This document shows positions 9,424-25,715 of a stretch of DNA of 53,709 nucleotides, in pieces. The translations under genes were made by a program, and so were the position numbers. The stretch covers positions 1 to 53,709 of the forward strand of contig DELY01000023.1 of assembly GCA_002354655.1 (NCBI GenBank). Reading direction: 5' to 3'. The DNA comes from Pseudomonas sp. UBA2684. GTDB taxonomy: Bacteria > Pseudomonadota > Gammaproteobacteria > Pseudomonadales > Pseudomonadaceae. The notes under the pieces were generated by a model that had not been told where the DNA came from, ran no database searches, and saw only the letters and a program-made list of their open reading frames with translations. How positions within the stretch are numbered: the stretch's first letter is position 1; each line of letters starts with the position of its first letter.

Positions 9424-9738
9424 ATGCAAGTACTGGTCAACAGTGACAACCATATCGAAGCTTCGCTTGCCCTGATGACGGACGTACGCAGTCGCGTAGA
9501 ACACAAGATGCGGCGTTTCGAAGATCACCTGACGCGAATCGAGGTGCACCTCAACGACGAAAACGGTCACAAGCATGGCGCCCAGGACAAACGCTGTCAG
9601 GTCGAAGCACGGCTCAAGGGGCGCGATCCGGTATCCGTCACGCACAATGCCGATACCCTGCACCTGGCCATCGACGGCGCTGTCGACAAGCTCAGCACGG
9701 TGCTGGAACGCAACATCAGCAAAGCCCGCATCAGCTAA
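9424..9738 (+). CDS. Short HPF/RaiA-like ribosome-associated protein
   Basis: 104-aa protein resembling the N-terminal domain of hibernation promoting factor (ribosomal S30AE family). It shows the beta-alpha-beta-beta-beta-alpha pattern: MQVLVNSDNHIEAS, then RVEHKMRRFEDHLTRIEVHLNDEN, then a final helix DKLSTVLERNISKARI. Long HPF proteins have an extra dimerisation domain that is absent here. A role in ribosome stabilisation in slow growth is inferred from family only; a homologue occupies the same place in other Pseudomonas. The ribosome site is GAGAGGA, 8 bases before the ATG. It is a single-gene unit convergent with ispD. Confidence 0.8.
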   Translation: MQVLVNSDNHIEASLALMTDVRSRVEHKMRRFEDHLTRIEVHLNDENGHKHGAQDKRCQVEARLKGRDPVSVTHNADTLHLAIDGAVDKLSTVLERNISKARIS

Positions 9739-9750
9739 CAGCAGTCCGCA

Positions 9751-9778
9751 GTCGTCCAGCGCTCAGGTGCTGGACGAC
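9751..9778. terminator. Strong hairpin at the convergent end of the HPF-like gene and ispD
   Basis: GTCGTCCAGC (9751-9760) and GCTGGACGAC (9769-9778) form a perfect 10-bp stem with an 8-base loop, 12 bases after the HPF-like stop codon. The ispD stop codon (9763-9765) is in the loop and the last ispD codons form one arm. Neither side has a T-run. A shared bidirectional terminator or 3'-end stabiliser for the convergent pair is the likely role. Confidence 0.55.
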
Positions 9779-10488
9779 GAATGCCGACCTCGCCACAGCC
9801 GAGCCAAGCTCTGCAAATCGTCGGGCCGGGTGACTTTCAGGTTATCCGCACGGCCTTCGATCAACCGCGGCGCGTGCCCGGCCCACTCGATGGCCGAGGC
9901 CTCGTCGGTGATCGGCACATCGGAGACCAAGGCTTCCGCCAAGGCGCGGTGCAGCAGGCCCAGGCGGAACATCTGGGGGGTAAAAGCTTGCCAGATCGAT
10001 GAACGATCGACGGTCGCCAACACACGACCATCGGCCCCGGCACGTTTCAGCGTGTCGCGCGCCGGCACCGCAAGCAAACCGCCCACCGGATCATCCGCCA
10101 ACTCCGCCAGCAAGCGATCCAGATCGCTGCGCGACAGATTGGGTCGCGCCGCATCGTGCACCAACACCCAATCCTGCTCATGCGCACCGAGTTCGCTCAG
10201 GCGCAACAAGCCACCCAGCACCGAATCCGCACGCTCGCGACCGCCAGCGGCACGCTCGATCCGCGCGTCGTGCGCGCACGGCAAATTCGGCCAGTAAGGG
10301 TCGTCGACCGCCAAACTAACCACCACGCCGCGCAACTGCGGGTGGTCGAGAAAGCACGCCAGGGTGTGTTCGAGAATGCTTTTACCGGCCAGTTGCAGGT
10401 ACTGCTTGGGCCGATCGGCCTGCATGCGGCTGCCTACCCCGGCCGCCGGAATCAATGCCCAGAAAGCCGGCAACAGGGCGCCACTCAT
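9763..10488 (-). CDS. ispD: 2-C-methyl-D-erythritol 4-phosphate cytidylyltransferase
   Basis: Third enzyme of the MEP pathway; joins MEP and CTP to CDP-ME. 241 aa, slightly longer than usual because of a serine-rich C-terminal tail (RHSSSST). The nucleotide-binding signature is PAAGVGSRMQADRPKQYLQL near residue 14, and VLVHDAARPNL near 108 is the conserved IspD block. The start overlaps the ftsB stop by 4 bases. eno-ftsB-ispD is the usual gamma-proteobacterial order. The hairpin over the stop codon is annotated separately. Confidence 0.98.
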   Translation of the reverse strand: MSGALLPAFWALIPAAGVGSRMQADRPKQYLQLAGKSILEHTLACFLDHPQLRGVVVSLAVDDPYWPNLPCAHDARIERAAGGRERADSVLGGLLRLSELGAHEQDWVLVHDAARPNLSRSDLDRLLAELADDPVGGLLAVPARDTLKRAGADGRVLATVDRSSIWQAFTPQMFRLGLLHRALAEALVSDVPITDEASAIEWAGHAPRLIEGRADNLKVTRPDDLQSLARLWRGRHSSSST

Positions 10489-10763
10489 TCGGTCAACTGA
10501 TAGAGGGTTTCACCCTCTTTAACCATGCCCAGCTCATGACGGGCACGCTCTTCGACGGTTTCCATGCCTTGCTTCAGCTCCATGACTTCCGCCTCGAGGA
10601 TGCGATTGCGCTCCAGCAAGCGTTCGTTTTCGCCCTGCTGATCAGAGATCTGCTGCTTCAGATCGGTCACCTGAGCCAGGCTGCCATCGCCCACCCACAG
10701 ACGATACTGCAGGCCAGCCAGCATCAGCATCAGCACAACGAACAACCAATAAGGGTTACGCAT
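10485..10763 (-). CDS. ftsB: Cell division protein FtsB
   Basis: 92-aa bitopic inner-membrane protein of the FtsB-FtsL-FtsQ divisome complex. It has a short cytoplasmic N-terminus, one transmembrane segment at about 5-22 (YWLFVVLMLMLAGLQYRLWV), then a periplasmic coiled coil (about 30-72, QQISDQQGENERLLERNRIL) and the conserved tail ARHELGMVKEGETLYQL. I chose the ATG at 10763, matching homologues. A longer reading from a GTG at 10835 would run through the eno terminator hairpin and is unlikely to be made. The ribosome site at 10763 is weak, which leaves some doubt about the start. Confidence 0.95.
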   Translation of the reverse strand: MRNPYWLFVVLMLMLAGLQYRLWVGDGSLAQVTDLKQQISDQQGENERLLERNRILEAEVMELKQGMETVEERARHELGMVKEGETLYQLTE

Positions 10764-10784
10764 AGCAGGAACAGTATCCGGACG

Positions 10785-10815
10785 AAAAAGGGGCGACTCG
10801 CGCCGCCCCTCTTTT
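10785..10815 (-). terminator. Rho-independent terminator after eno
   Basis: On the minus strand GGGGCG pairs with CGCCCC around an 8-base loop (10790-10809) and is followed by TTTTTC. It also has A-rich bases on the other side. It lies 130 bases after the eno stop and about 22 bases before the ftsB start. It probably attenuates transcription from eno into ftsB-ispD, which must then rely on read-through or a promoter I cannot place. Confidence 0.85.
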
Positions 10816-10945
10816 ACCACGCCTTGATCGCTCACAGAAAACCTCGCGAACGCAGGCCAGGCAAGAAAAGATCAGGCGAAGCGGCAACGTATGACGGCGC
10901 ATGCCAAGCCTGATCTCAATGCTGCATAGCCGAACGCAGCCGTTT

Positions 10946-12304
<1,359 letters not shown>

Positions 12305-12351
12305 CTAATCCAACAAGCAACATGTACCGACTATTCAATCAGATTGTATAC

Positions 12352-12380
12352 AAACGGCACTTTACCGGAGAATTGCCGTT

Positions 12381-12381
<1 letters not shown>
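12352..12381 (-). terminator. Candidate weak terminator between kdsA and eno
   Basis: AAACGGCA (12352-12359) and TGCCGTTT (12374-12381) form a perfect 8-bp stem with a 14-base loop. It starts at the kdsA stop codon and ends in TTTG on the minus strand. Next to it is a palindromic TTGTATACAA (12344-12353) that could form part of the eno promoter. The T-run is short, so read-through into eno is possible. Confidence 0.45.
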
Positions 12382-14956
<2,575 letters not shown>

Positions 14957-14993
14957 CAAGCAATTGCTGACTCTGAGGGAGTCTGCAAAAGCT

Positions 14994-15035
14994 CTGATAA
15001 GACGGGAGCGTAGTCTACCGGAAAGGCCTTATCAG
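14994..15035 (-). other. Long-loop inverted repeat over the tilS stop codon
   Basis: CTGATAAG (14994-15001) and CTTATCAG (15028-15035) are a perfect 8-bp inverted repeat separated by 26 bases. The tilS stop codon lies in the right arm. There is no T-run. It may be a 3'-end structure of the tilS message or chance. Confidence 0.3.
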
Positions 15036-16345
15036 CTCAAACCTTGATCATTCGTCGGTGGCTGCCAACTGAACCGCCACTGGCCATCCCCAGGTCCGTC
15101 TAAACCGGGCAGGTTGGCCGCCGCCTGCAATTCGCCGCCGCGCAGCAGCAGTGGCAAACGACTGCGCACAAATACCGGCACCTGCCGCTCATTGAGCAGG
15201 CGTTTTAAATCGCGATGACCGCGCCCCGGTAGCGCCATCAGCTCCCCACCTTGGCGGTAGGCCAACCGCCACTCCCCCACTGGGAGCTGCCCGTCGATCC
15301 GCACGCTGCCATTGCCCGGCAGTTGCAGCACCTGATTGGCGTGCACACGCAGCGCGGGCAACGCCGGCGCCCGCAACCAGTCGCCCGCCAACCACCATAG
15401 CCGTTCGTCGGCTCGGCGCAGCTCGCCGCCAGCCAGACGCCAAACCGGTGCCGCCGCGCGAGTCGCATCACGCAGCGCCCGCCAACCCACCCAATGCTCG
15501 CTATCCGGCATCGGCGTGAATGCGCGTAGCCAGTAACGCAGGGCATTGCGCTGACGCGACTCGCTCAATTCCCGCAACGGCGCTACATCCAGGCTGGGCA
15601 GATTGAGCCAGGCAAATGCGTCCGGTGCTTGCGCCGACGCCAGATCCTGCTGTGCCAGCTCATCGAGCAACTGCGCCGCTTCGCTCAGGTGAGCGGCGGT
15701 ACGCGCCATATTGACTGCCGCCTGCGGCCAGCGCTCAGCCAGCACCGGCAACACGCGATGCCGTAGATAATTGCGCGCGAACGCATCATCGGCATTTGAC
15801 GGATCGTCCACCCAATCCAGTTGATGCGCGGCAGCGTAGGCCTGTAACTCGGCGCGCGAACAGGCCAATAAAGGCCGCAGCAAGTGCCCGGTTCCCAGCG
15901 CACGGCTCCGCGGCATGCCCGCCAACCCCTGCACACCGGCACCACGCAGCAGGCGAAAGATCAGGGTTTCCGCCTGATCGTCGCGATGTTGCGCCAGCAG
16001 CAGCACCTCACCCGGGCCCAACGCCGCGCGAAATGCCGCATAGCGCGCCTCGCGGGCCGCCCCCTCGACACTGGCGCCCGGCCGCACCTGCACAGGCACG
16101 ACCTGTAGCGGCACATCCCACGCAGCGCACAACCGCTGGCAGTGCACCGGCCAGGCATCGGCAGCGCGTTGCAGACCATGATGGATATGAATAGCGGAAA
16201 GTGGCGGTAACGCCTCGCGTTGCGCGAGGCTGGCCAAAACGTGAAGCAGGACCGTGGAGTCGAGGCCACCGGAAAGCGCGATACGCCACGCCGGCGCATC
16301 ACGCCAAGGAGCCAGACTTTCCAGCACCCTGGCGCTCACGCTCAT
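15032..16345 (-). CDS. tilS: tRNA(Ile)-lysidine synthase
   Basis: Modifies C34 of the tRNA-Ile with CAU anticodon to lysidine, so that it reads AUA. 437 aa. The N-terminal PP-loop ATPase motif SGGLDS is at 25-30, with HIHHGLQ, QHRDDQAETLIFRLLRGAG and DPSNADDAFARNYLRH downstream. C-terminal TilS substrate-recognition domains follow (e.g. GRGHRDLKRLLNERQVP). It begins immediately after the accA stop with no gap, so it is probably coupled to accA. Confidence 0.98.
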   Translation of the reverse strand: MSVSARVLESLAPWRDAPAWRIALSGGLDSTVLLHVLASLAQREALPPLSAIHIHHGLQRAADAWPVHCQRLCAAWDVPLQVVPVQVRPGASVEGAAREARYAAFRAALGPGEVLLLAQHRDDQAETLIFRLLRGAGVQGLAGMPRSRALGTGHLLRPLLACSRAELQAYAAAHQLDWVDDPSNADDAFARNYLRHRVLPVLAERWPQAAVNMARTAAHLSEAAQLLDELAQQDLASAQAPDAFAWLNLPSLDVAPLRELSESRQRNALRYWLRAFTPMPDSEHWVGWRALRDATRAAAPVWRLAGGELRRADERLWWLAGDWLRAPALPALRVHANQVLQLPGNGSVRIDGQLPVGEWRLAYRQGGELMALPGRGHRDLKRLLNERQVPVFVRSRLPLLLRGGELQAAANLPGLDGPGDGQWRFSWQPPTNDQGLS

Positions 16346-17296
16346 TTAGGCGATGCCGTAGCTCATCAGGCGCTCATAACGACGCGACAACAGCTCGGCG
16401 GTATCGAGTTTACGCAGCATCTTCAGTTGCGCCGCCAGCTCCTGACGAACCGATTCGGCCGCAGCCGCCGGGTCGCGATGGGCGCCACCCAGTGGTTCGC
16501 CAATCACCTTGTCGACAATCCCCAAACCCTTCAGGCGTTCGGCCGTGATCCCCATGGCCTCGGCGGCGTCCGGGGCTTTCTCGGCGGTTTTCCATAGAAT
16601 CGAGGCGCAACCTTCCGGCGAGATCACCGCATAGGTCGAGTACTGCAGCATGTTCAACTGATCGCACACGCCAATCGCCAGCGCCCCACCGGAACCACCC
16701 TCGCCGATAACGGTGGCGATAATCGGAGTTTTCAGGCGGGCCATCACGCGCAGATTCCAGGCAATCGCCTCACTCTGCCCACGCTCCTCGGCGTCGATGC
16801 CCGGATAGGCGCCGGGGGTGTCGATAAAGGTCAGGATCGGCATCTGGAAACGCTCGGCCATTTCCATCAGGCGACAGGCCTTGCGGTAACCCTCAGGACG
16901 CGGCATACCGAAGTTGCGGCGCACTTTCTCACGCACTTCGCGACCTTTCTGATGACCGATGACCATCACCGGCTCACCGTCCAGGCGCGTTACGCCGCCG
17001 ACAATCGCCGGGTCATCGGAGAAGTGCCGATCACCGTGCAGCTCGTCGAATTCGGTGAAAATATGCTGAAGATAATCGAGGGTATAAGGGCGGCGCGGAT
17101 GGCGGGCGAGCTGGGCAATTTGCCAACTGGTCAGGTTGCCGAAAATGCTTTCGGTCAGGGTGCTGCTCTTGTCCTGCAGGCGGGCGATCTCGTCGCTGAT
17201 GTTCAACGAGTTGTCGTTGCCGACCAGGCGAAGTTCTTCGATCTTGGCTTGCAGGTCGGCGATCGGCTGTTCGAAATCGAGAAAGTTCGGGTTCAT
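16346..17296 (-). CDS. accA: Acetyl-CoA carboxylase carboxyltransferase subunit alpha
   Basis: Alpha half of the carboxyltransferase that makes malonyl-CoA for fatty acid synthesis; the beta half (accD) is not in the window. 316 aa. The crotonase-fold blocks [13 protein letters not shown]-like ([19 protein letters not shown]), [23 protein letters not shown] and [15 protein letters not shown] are clear. The start ATG at 17296 ([16 protein letters not shown]) is the family start; an in-frame ATG lies two codons upstream, so the exact start is uncertain by a few residues. Follows dnaE by 135 bases. Confidence 0.98.
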   Translation of the reverse strand: MNPNFLDFEQPIADLQAKIEELRLVGNDNSLNISDEIARLQDKSSTLTESIFGNLTSWQIAQLARHPRRPYTLDYLQHIFTEFDELHGDRHFSDDPAIVGGVTRLDGEPVMVIGHQKGREVREKVRRNFGMPRPEGYRKACRLMEMAERFQMPILTFIDTPGAYPGIDAEERGQSEAIAWNLRVMARLKTPIIATVIGEGGSGGALAIGVCDQLNMLQYSTYAVISPEGCASILWKTAEKAPDAAEAMGITAERLKGLGIVDKVIGEPLGGAHRDPAAAAESVRQELAAQLKMLRKLDTAELLSRRYERLMSYGIA

Positions 17297-17382
17297 AGTC
17301 ATCCGTCTTGCGTCGACGGCCAAGCGGCCGGGGAGCTGTATCCGTTTGGCGCCCTACATTAAGGGATCGGGCGCATTCAGGT

Positions 17383-17400
17383 CGACACTATAAAGTGTCG
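17383..17400 (-). other. Hairpin between dnaE and accA
   Basis: CGACACT and AGTGTCG form a perfect 7-bp stem with an ATAA loop, 31 bases after the dnaE stop. There is no T-run. The minus strand also reads TATAGT across the loop, which could be a -10 element for accA, so the palindrome may be an operator rather than a terminator. Confidence 0.35.
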
Positions 17401-17431
17401 CGGCTAACACGCGAGACCGAAGCCTCACAAA

Positions 17432-20953
<3,522 letters not shown>

Positions 20954-20966
20954 GGCAGTCCTATAC

Positions 20967-21007
20967 AAAACACAAAAACGACAAGGCCCGGATTGTACCG
21001 GGCCTTG
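20967..21007 (-). terminator. Rho-independent terminator between the symporter gene and dnaE
   Basis: CAAGGCCCGG (20982-20991) and CCGGGCCTTG (20998-21007) form a perfect 10-bp stem with a 6-base loop. On the minus strand the tail reads TCGTTTTTGTGTTTTG. It lies 95 bases after the symporter stop and 14 bases before the dnaE start codon, so dnaE must be transcribed from a promoter overlapping or inside this short region, or by read-through. Confidence 0.9.
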
Positions 21008-21102
21008 GGTGAAACATCAGCTTAAGGCTTAACCACTTGCACAATCGGCGGCAAACCCAGCGCAGAGGCTGGGCCGCGACGCATAGCCGAACGCCACGGT
21101 AC

Positions 21103-22512
21103 TCAGCGCTTGTCCCACACCCCAGGCTCCAGCTTGGCCTGCACTTCCGGGTACTGGCTGGCATCGAAGGTCGGCAGCTTGCCGGCCTGGCGCTGGCTGT
21201 TGTAGTCACGCGCCAACTTGATTGCCAGATTCGACAGCAGCAGGATGGCGATCAAGTTGGTGATCGCCATCAACCCCATCGAGACATCGGCCAGGTTCCA
21301 TACGAACGGCAAGGAGGCCAGCGCACCGAACATCACCATGCCGAGCACGGCCAAGCGGAACACCAGCAGACCGGCCGTATGGTTATGCTCCAGGAACACC
21401 AAGCAGTTTTCGGCATAGAAATAGTTGGCGACTATCGAGGTGAAGGCAAAGAACAGAATGATCACTGCCAGGAAGTACTTGCCCCAGTCACCGACCTGAC
21501 TGGTCAGGGCGTTCTGCACCAGCATGATGCCCTCACCCGACTGCGGGCCGGCCAGCAGAATAATCGCTGCCGACGCCGTGCAGATCATGATGGTGTCGAT
21601 AAACACCCCGGCCATCTGCACGTAGCCCTGGGAAACCGGATGCGGCGGATACGGCGTCGCCGATGCCGCAGCATTCGGTGCCGAGCCCATACCGGCCTCG
21701 TTGGAAAACAACCCACGCTTGAAACCGTTCATGATCGCCGCGCCAATGCCACCTGCTGCGGCCTCGTGCAAGCCGAAGGCGCTCTTGACGATCAGCGCCA
21801 GTACGGCGGGGATCTCACTCAGGTTCAGCAGAATGATGCCGACCGCCACCAACAGGTAAGCGACCGCCATGAAGGGCACCGCCAGCTCGGAGAACCGCGC
21901 AATCGAGCGCAGGCCGCCAAAAATGATCAAGGCGGTCAGCACCACGATGGCAATGCCACTGGCCCACAGCGGCACATCGAAAGCACCGAGCATCGCACCA
22001 CTGATGGTATTGGCCTGTACCGAGTTGAAGACGAAACCGAACGCGATGATCAGGAAAATAGAGAACAGAATGCCCATCCAACGCGCATTCAGACCTTTTT
22101 CCATGTAATAGGCCGGACCACCACGGAACTGGCCTTTCTCGTCGCGAATCTTGAACAACTGCGCCAGCGTCGCCTCGACGAACCCCGTCGCCATGCCAAC
22201 CAGTGCAATCATCCACATCCAGAAAATTGCCCCCGGCCCACCCAAGGTGATGGCCACGGCCACACCCGCGACATTGCCCGTGCCGACCCGCGCCGCCAGC
22301 GAGGTGCACAAGGCCTGGAACGAGGAAATGCCCGAATCGTCGCTCTGCCGGCTGCCCTTGAGCACGCTGAAGATATGGCCGAAATGGCGCAATTGGATCA
22401 AGCCAAGGCGCGCGCTGAAATACAGGCCGCAACCGACCAGCAGCCAAATCAGCACCTTGCCCCAGATCAAACCATTGAGTACATCGACGACCTGCGTGGC
22501 CATTTCCTGCAT
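21103..22512 (-). CDS. alsT: Sodium:alanine (amino acid) symporter, AGCS family
   Basis: 469-aa inner-membrane transporter that imports alanine, glycine or a similar amino acid with sodium. About 10-11 hydrophobic segments. The AGCS signatures are visible: SSFQALCTSLAARVGTGNVAGVAVAI (sodium/amino acid site), GGPAYYMEKGL, and GLFSNEAGMGSAPNAAASA. The ATG at 22512 has a strong GGGAG six bases upstream; an in-frame extension of 44 residues is hydrophilic and unlike the family. It sits between rnhB and dnaE, as a similar permease gene does in P. aeruginosa. The substrate is not determinable here. Confidence 0.92.
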   Translation of the reverse strand: MQEMATQVVDVLNGLIWGKVLIWLLVGCGLYFSARLGLIQLRHFGHIFSVLKGSRQSDDSGISSFQALCTSLAARVGTGNVAGVAVAITLGGPGAIFWMWMIALVGMATGFVEATLAQLFKIRDEKGQFRGGPAYYMEKGLNARWMGILFSIFLIIAFGFVFNSVQANTISGAMLGAFDVPLWASGIAIVVLTALIIFGGLRSIARFSELAVPFMAVAYLLVAVGIILLNLSEIPAVLALIVKSAFGLHEAAAGGIGAAIMNGFKRGLFSNEAGMGSAPNAAASATPYPPHPVSQGYVQMAGVFIDTIMICTASAAIILLAGPQSGEGIMLVQNALTSQVGDWGKYFLAVIILFFAFTSIVANYFYAENCLVFLEHNHTAGLLVFRLAVLGMVMFGALASLPFVWNLADVSMGLMAITNLIAILLLSNLAIKLARDYNSQRQAGKLPTFDASQYPEVQAKLEPGVWDKR

Positions 22513-22608
22513 GAGAGACTCCCGACCGCTTGTGGCGGCGTGTTCGTTGGGCCTTGCGATAAAGACCGGAGAACAGCGGTTCAGCGAAGGTGAACGCGCT
22601 GCGCGATC

Positions 22609-22622
22609 ACACTGACCAGTGT
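22609..22622. promoter_or_regulatory. Palindrome upstream of the symporter gene
   Basis: ACACTG-AC-CAGTGT is a perfect 6-bp inverted repeat with a 2-base spacer, about 97 bases before the symporter start. On the minus strand TACACT overlaps its left part and could act as a -10 element. This is the layout of a repressor operator, but no specific regulator can be named. Confidence 0.3.
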
Positions 22623-22721
22623 AGCCAGCGCGAGGGGGCGGCACTGTCCTTCATTACCGCGGGGATTGGCGTACGAACTGGCGACCAAAGCGTTCAGTCA
22701 GGCGACATAACGGCGCCGGGC

Positions 22722-23318
22722 TCAGCGCTCCAGCAGGTTGCGCACCGGGGCGAACGAGCGCCGATGAATCGGCGTCGGCCCAAGACGGCGCAAGGCCTCA
22801 AGATGTACCGGCGTGGGGTAGCCTTTATGCCCGGCGATACCATAGCCGGGGTATTGTGCGTCCAGCAGCTGCATCTCGCGATCACGGCTGACCTTGGCCA
22901 AAATCGAGGCCGCCGCAATCGCCGGCACCTGACTATCGCCTTTGATCACGGCGGCGCTGGGCACCTGCAATTTCGGGCAACGGTTGCCATCGATCAGCGC
23001 CAGCCTGGGCGTGATACTCAAGCCTTCGACCGCGCGCTGCATGGCCAACATGGTGGCATGCAGGATGTTCAGCCGATCGATCTCTTCCACCTCGGCGCGG
23101 GCGATGCACCAGGCCAGGGCCTTTTCGCGAATCTCATCGAAGAGTTTGTCGCGGCGCGCTTCGCTGAGCTTCTTCGAGTCATTCAGACCGAGGATCGGCC
23201 GTGCCGGATCGAGAATCACCGCAGCAGTGACCACGGCCCCACAGAGCGGACCGCGGCCGACTTCATCGACCCCGGCCACCAATTCTTGCACCAAGCTGAA
23301 ATCCAGGCCCAACTGCAT
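22722..23318 (-). CDS. rnhB: Ribonuclease HII
   Basis: Removes single ribonucleotides and RNA from RNA-DNA hybrids. 198 aa. Active-site residues D18 and E19 (AGVDEVGRG) and D110 (LALIDGN) are present, with the [15 protein letters not shown] block and [21 protein letters not shown] near the end. Its start overlaps the lpxB stop by one base (TGATG). It is the last gene of the long lpx block. Confidence 0.98.
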   Translation of the reverse strand: MQLGLDFSLVQELVAGVDEVGRGPLCGAVVTAAVILDPARPILGLNDSKKLSEARRDKLFDEIREKALAWCIARAEVEEIDRLNILHATMLAMQRAVEGLSITPRLALIDGNRCPKLQVPSAAVIKGDSQVPAIAAASILAKVSRDREMQLLDAQYPGYGIAGHKGYPTPVHLEALRRLGPTPIHRRSFAPVRNLLER

Positions 23319-24451
23319 CAGCCGCGCCCTGCCAGCGTGAGCACCGCTTGGGCCGCCTGGGCCGAGGCATCGCGGCGCAAGGCCCGGTGAATCACATCGA
23401 AACCCTCAGTCTGTACTGCGCCGCCCTCCAGCAGCGGCGCCACGACCTGGGCCAATGCTTCGGCGGTCGCAGCATCCTGAATCAGCTCCGGCACCAGCAG
23501 CCGCTCGGCCAACAAGTTGGGTAGGGAGATGTAGCGGCTTGTCACCAGACGTTTGAGAACCCGGTAAGTCAGTGGCGCGACCTTATACGCCACCACCATC
23601 GGTCGCTTGTAGAGCAACGCTTCCAGCGTGGCGGTGCCGGAGGCGATCAATACCGCATCGCAGGCAGCCAGGGCGTCATGCGATCGACCATCGAGCAGGG
23701 TTAACGGCAAATCACGCCCTACCAGCATCTGCTCCAATTGCTCGCGACGCTCGGGGCTGGCGCACGGCAGGACGAAGCGAATACCAGGGCGCAAGGCGCG
23801 TAGACGCGTCGCCGCATCGAGAAACAAGCTGCCCAGCCGCGCCACTTCACCGCCACGGCTACCGGGCAACAAGGCCACCACCGGGCCATCGAGCGGCAAT
23901 CCTAATCCGTCCCTGGCCGCCACACGGTCGGCCTGCAAAGGAATCATATCGGCCAGCGGATGACCGACAAACCGTACCGGCACCTGATGGGCGTCGTAAA
24001 ACTGCGCCTCGAACGGGAACAGCGTAAGCATCAGGTCGCAGGCTTCGCGGATTTTCAGCACCCGTTTCTGCCGCCACGCCCACACCGACGGGCTGACGTA
24101 ATGCACGGTCTTGATCCCGGCGCGGCGTAGCTTGAGCTCAACGCCAAGATTGAAATCCGGGGCATCGATGCCGATAAACACATCTGGCTTGGCGTCGATC
24201 AGGCTGCCGATCAACCGTCGCCGACGCGACAACAACTCCGGCAGACGCCCCAGCACCTCCACCAGCCCCATCACCGCCAGGCGTTCCATAGGGAAGTAGG
24301 ACGTCAGGCCCTCGGCCTGCATGCGCGGACCGCCAACGCCAATAAATTCGATATGAGGATGGTGCGCTTTCAGGGCGTGCATCAGACCCGCGCCGAGGAT
24401 ATCGCCCGAGGCCTCGCCAGCTACCAGCGCGACGCGCAATACACCAGCCAT
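23318..24451 (-). CDS. lpxB: Lipid A disaccharide synthase
   Basis: Glycosyltransferase family 19 enzyme joining lipid X and UDP-2,3-diacylglucosamine to the lipid A disaccharide; peripheral inner-membrane protein. 377 aa. Signature regions are [43 protein letters not shown] and [13 protein letters not shown], with [11 protein letters not shown] near the donor site. Begins 2 bases after lpxA and overlaps rnhB. Confidence 0.98.
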   Translation of the reverse strand: MAGVLRVALVAGEASGDILGAGLMHALKAHHPHIEFIGVGGPRMQAEGLTSYFPMERLAVMGLVEVLGRLPELLSRRRRLIGSLIDAKPDVFIGIDAPDFNLGVELKLRRAGIKTVHYVSPSVWAWRQKRVLKIREACDLMLTLFPFEAQFYDAHQVPVRFVGHPLADMIPLQADRVAARDGLGLPLDGPVVALLPGSRGGEVARLGSLFLDAATRLRALRPGIRFVLPCASPERREQLEQMLVGRDLPLTLLDGRSHDALAACDAVLIASGTATLEALLYKRPMVVAYKVAPLTYRVLKRLVTSRYISLPNLLAERLLVPELIQDAATAEALAQVVAPLLEGGAVQTEGFDVIHRALRRDASAQAAQAVLTLAGRG

Positions 24452-24453
24452 AA

Positions 24454-25230
24454 CTAGCGGGTAATGCCGCGGCTAGACGCCTGAATCGAGTCGCGAAACA
24501 CCGCAACCTCGGGAAATTGCGCGGAAGACTCGGCCAGCTCCAGCAGCGCCTGTTCGACCGTCAGTCCCTGGCGATACACCGTCTTATAGGCACGCCGCAG
24601 CGCCGCGATGGCCTCGGCACTGAAACCACGACGGCGCATGCCCTCGAAGTTCATGCTGCGCGCCTCGGCCGGGTTGCCGAATACCGTGACATACGCCGGC
24701 ACGTCTTTACCGATCGCCGTGCCCATGCCGGAAAAGCTGTGCGCACCGATGTGGCAGAACTGATGCACCAAGGTATAACCGGACAGAATCGCCCAGTCAT
24801 CCACATGCACATGACCAGCCAATGCGGTGTTGTTGACCAGGATGCAGTGGTTGGCAATCACGCTGTCATGGCCGATGTGCGCATAGGCCATGATCAGGTT
24901 GTGGTCGCCAATGGTGGTCTCGTTACGGTCCTGGACCGTGCCACGGTGAATGGTCACGCCCTCGCGGATCACATTGTGATCGCCGATCACCAGGCGCGTC
25001 GGTTCACCCTTGTATTTCAGGTCCGGCGTATCTTCGCCAACCGAAGAAAACTGATAGATATGGTTGTGCCGACCAATCTGGGTCGGGCCCTTGAGAATCA
25101 CATGAGGGCCAATCACAGTACCCTCGCCTATTTCCACATCGGCCCCGACAATCGACCAAGGGCCGACGACAACGTCGTCGGCCAGCTTGGCGCTGGGATC
25201 GATAATGGCGCGAGGGTCAATCAAACTCAT
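24454..25230 (-). CDS. lpxA: UDP-N-acetylglucosamine acyltransferase
   Basis: First step of lipid A synthesis: adds a 3-hydroxyacyl chain from ACP to UDP-GlcNAc. 258 aa left-handed beta-helix protein with many hexapeptide repeats (e.g. [30 protein letters not shown] region, residues 15-43). The catalytic histidine corresponds to H121 in AYAHIGHDS. Overlaps fabZ by 4 bases and precedes lpxB by 2 bases. Confidence 0.99.
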   Translation of the reverse strand: MSLIDPRAIIDPSAKLADDVVVGPWSIVGADVEIGEGTVIGPHVILKGPTQIGRHNHIYQFSSVGEDTPDLKYKGEPTRLVIGDHNVIREGVTIHRGTVQDRNETTIGDHNLIMAYAHIGHDSVIANHCILVNNTALAGHVHVDDWAILSGYTLVHQFCHIGAHSFSGMGTAIGKDVPAYVTVFGNPAEARSMNFEGMRRRGFSAEAIAALRRAYKTVYRQGLTVEQALLELAESSAQFPEVAVFRDSIQASSRGITR

Positions 25231-25667
25231 AGTTTGCGTTCCGCACAGATGATTTCAGCCGAGCACACTTCCTTACCGTCGACGCTGGCACGGCAGGCGA
25301 ATTTCCAGATACTGCGTTTGCTGCTGAGGAACTTGGCCTCAAGGGTCAACTGATCGCCCGGCACGACCGGCTGACGGAAGCGCAGCTTGTCCGAGCCGAC
25401 GAAGTAATACAACGTACCGTCGGAAGGTTTCACACCCATCATTTTGAAACCGAGAATCCCGGCCGCCTGGGCCATGGCTTCGATGATCAACACACCCGGC
25501 ATGATCGGGTGCTCGGGAAAATGCCCATTGAAAAACGGCTCATTGATGCTGACATTCTTATAGGCACGAATGCACTTGCCTTCAACATCCAGTTCCGCCA
25601 CCCGATCCACCAGCAGGAACGGATAACGGTGCGGCAGGTATTCGCGAATTTCGTTGATGTCCATCAT
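25227..25667 (-). CDS. fabZ: 3-hydroxyacyl-ACP dehydratase FabZ
   Basis: Dehydrates 3-hydroxyacyl-ACP in fatty acid elongation and competes with LpxA/LpxD for the same hydroxyacyl substrates, which explains its place between them. 146-aa hot-dog fold. Catalytic H49 ([12 protein letters not shown]) and E63 (IIEAMAQ) are present. It starts with two ATG codons in a row; I kept the first, as in homologues. 48 bases after lpxD. Confidence 0.99.
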   Translation of the reverse strand: MMDINEIREYLPHRYPFLLVDRVAELDVEGKCIRAYKNVSINEPFFNGHFPEHPIMPGVLIIEAMAQAAGILGFKMMGVKPSDGTLYYFVGSDKLRFRQPVVPGDQLTLEAKFLSSKRSIWKFACRASVDGKEVCSAEIICAERKL

Positions 25668-25715
25668 GTCCAGAGAAGCCTGTAATAAAAAGAGGAGAAC
25701 GCGGCAATTGCCGGC

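Noticed and set aside
10485-10835. 116-aa version of FtsB starting at GTG 10835
   Set aside because: It would read through the eno terminator hairpin, and the added residues are not conserved. Kept only as a note.
21037-22593. 518-codon frame opposite the symporter gene
   Set aside because: His/Gln/Arg-rich low-complexity translation typical of an antisense shadow of a membrane protein gene.
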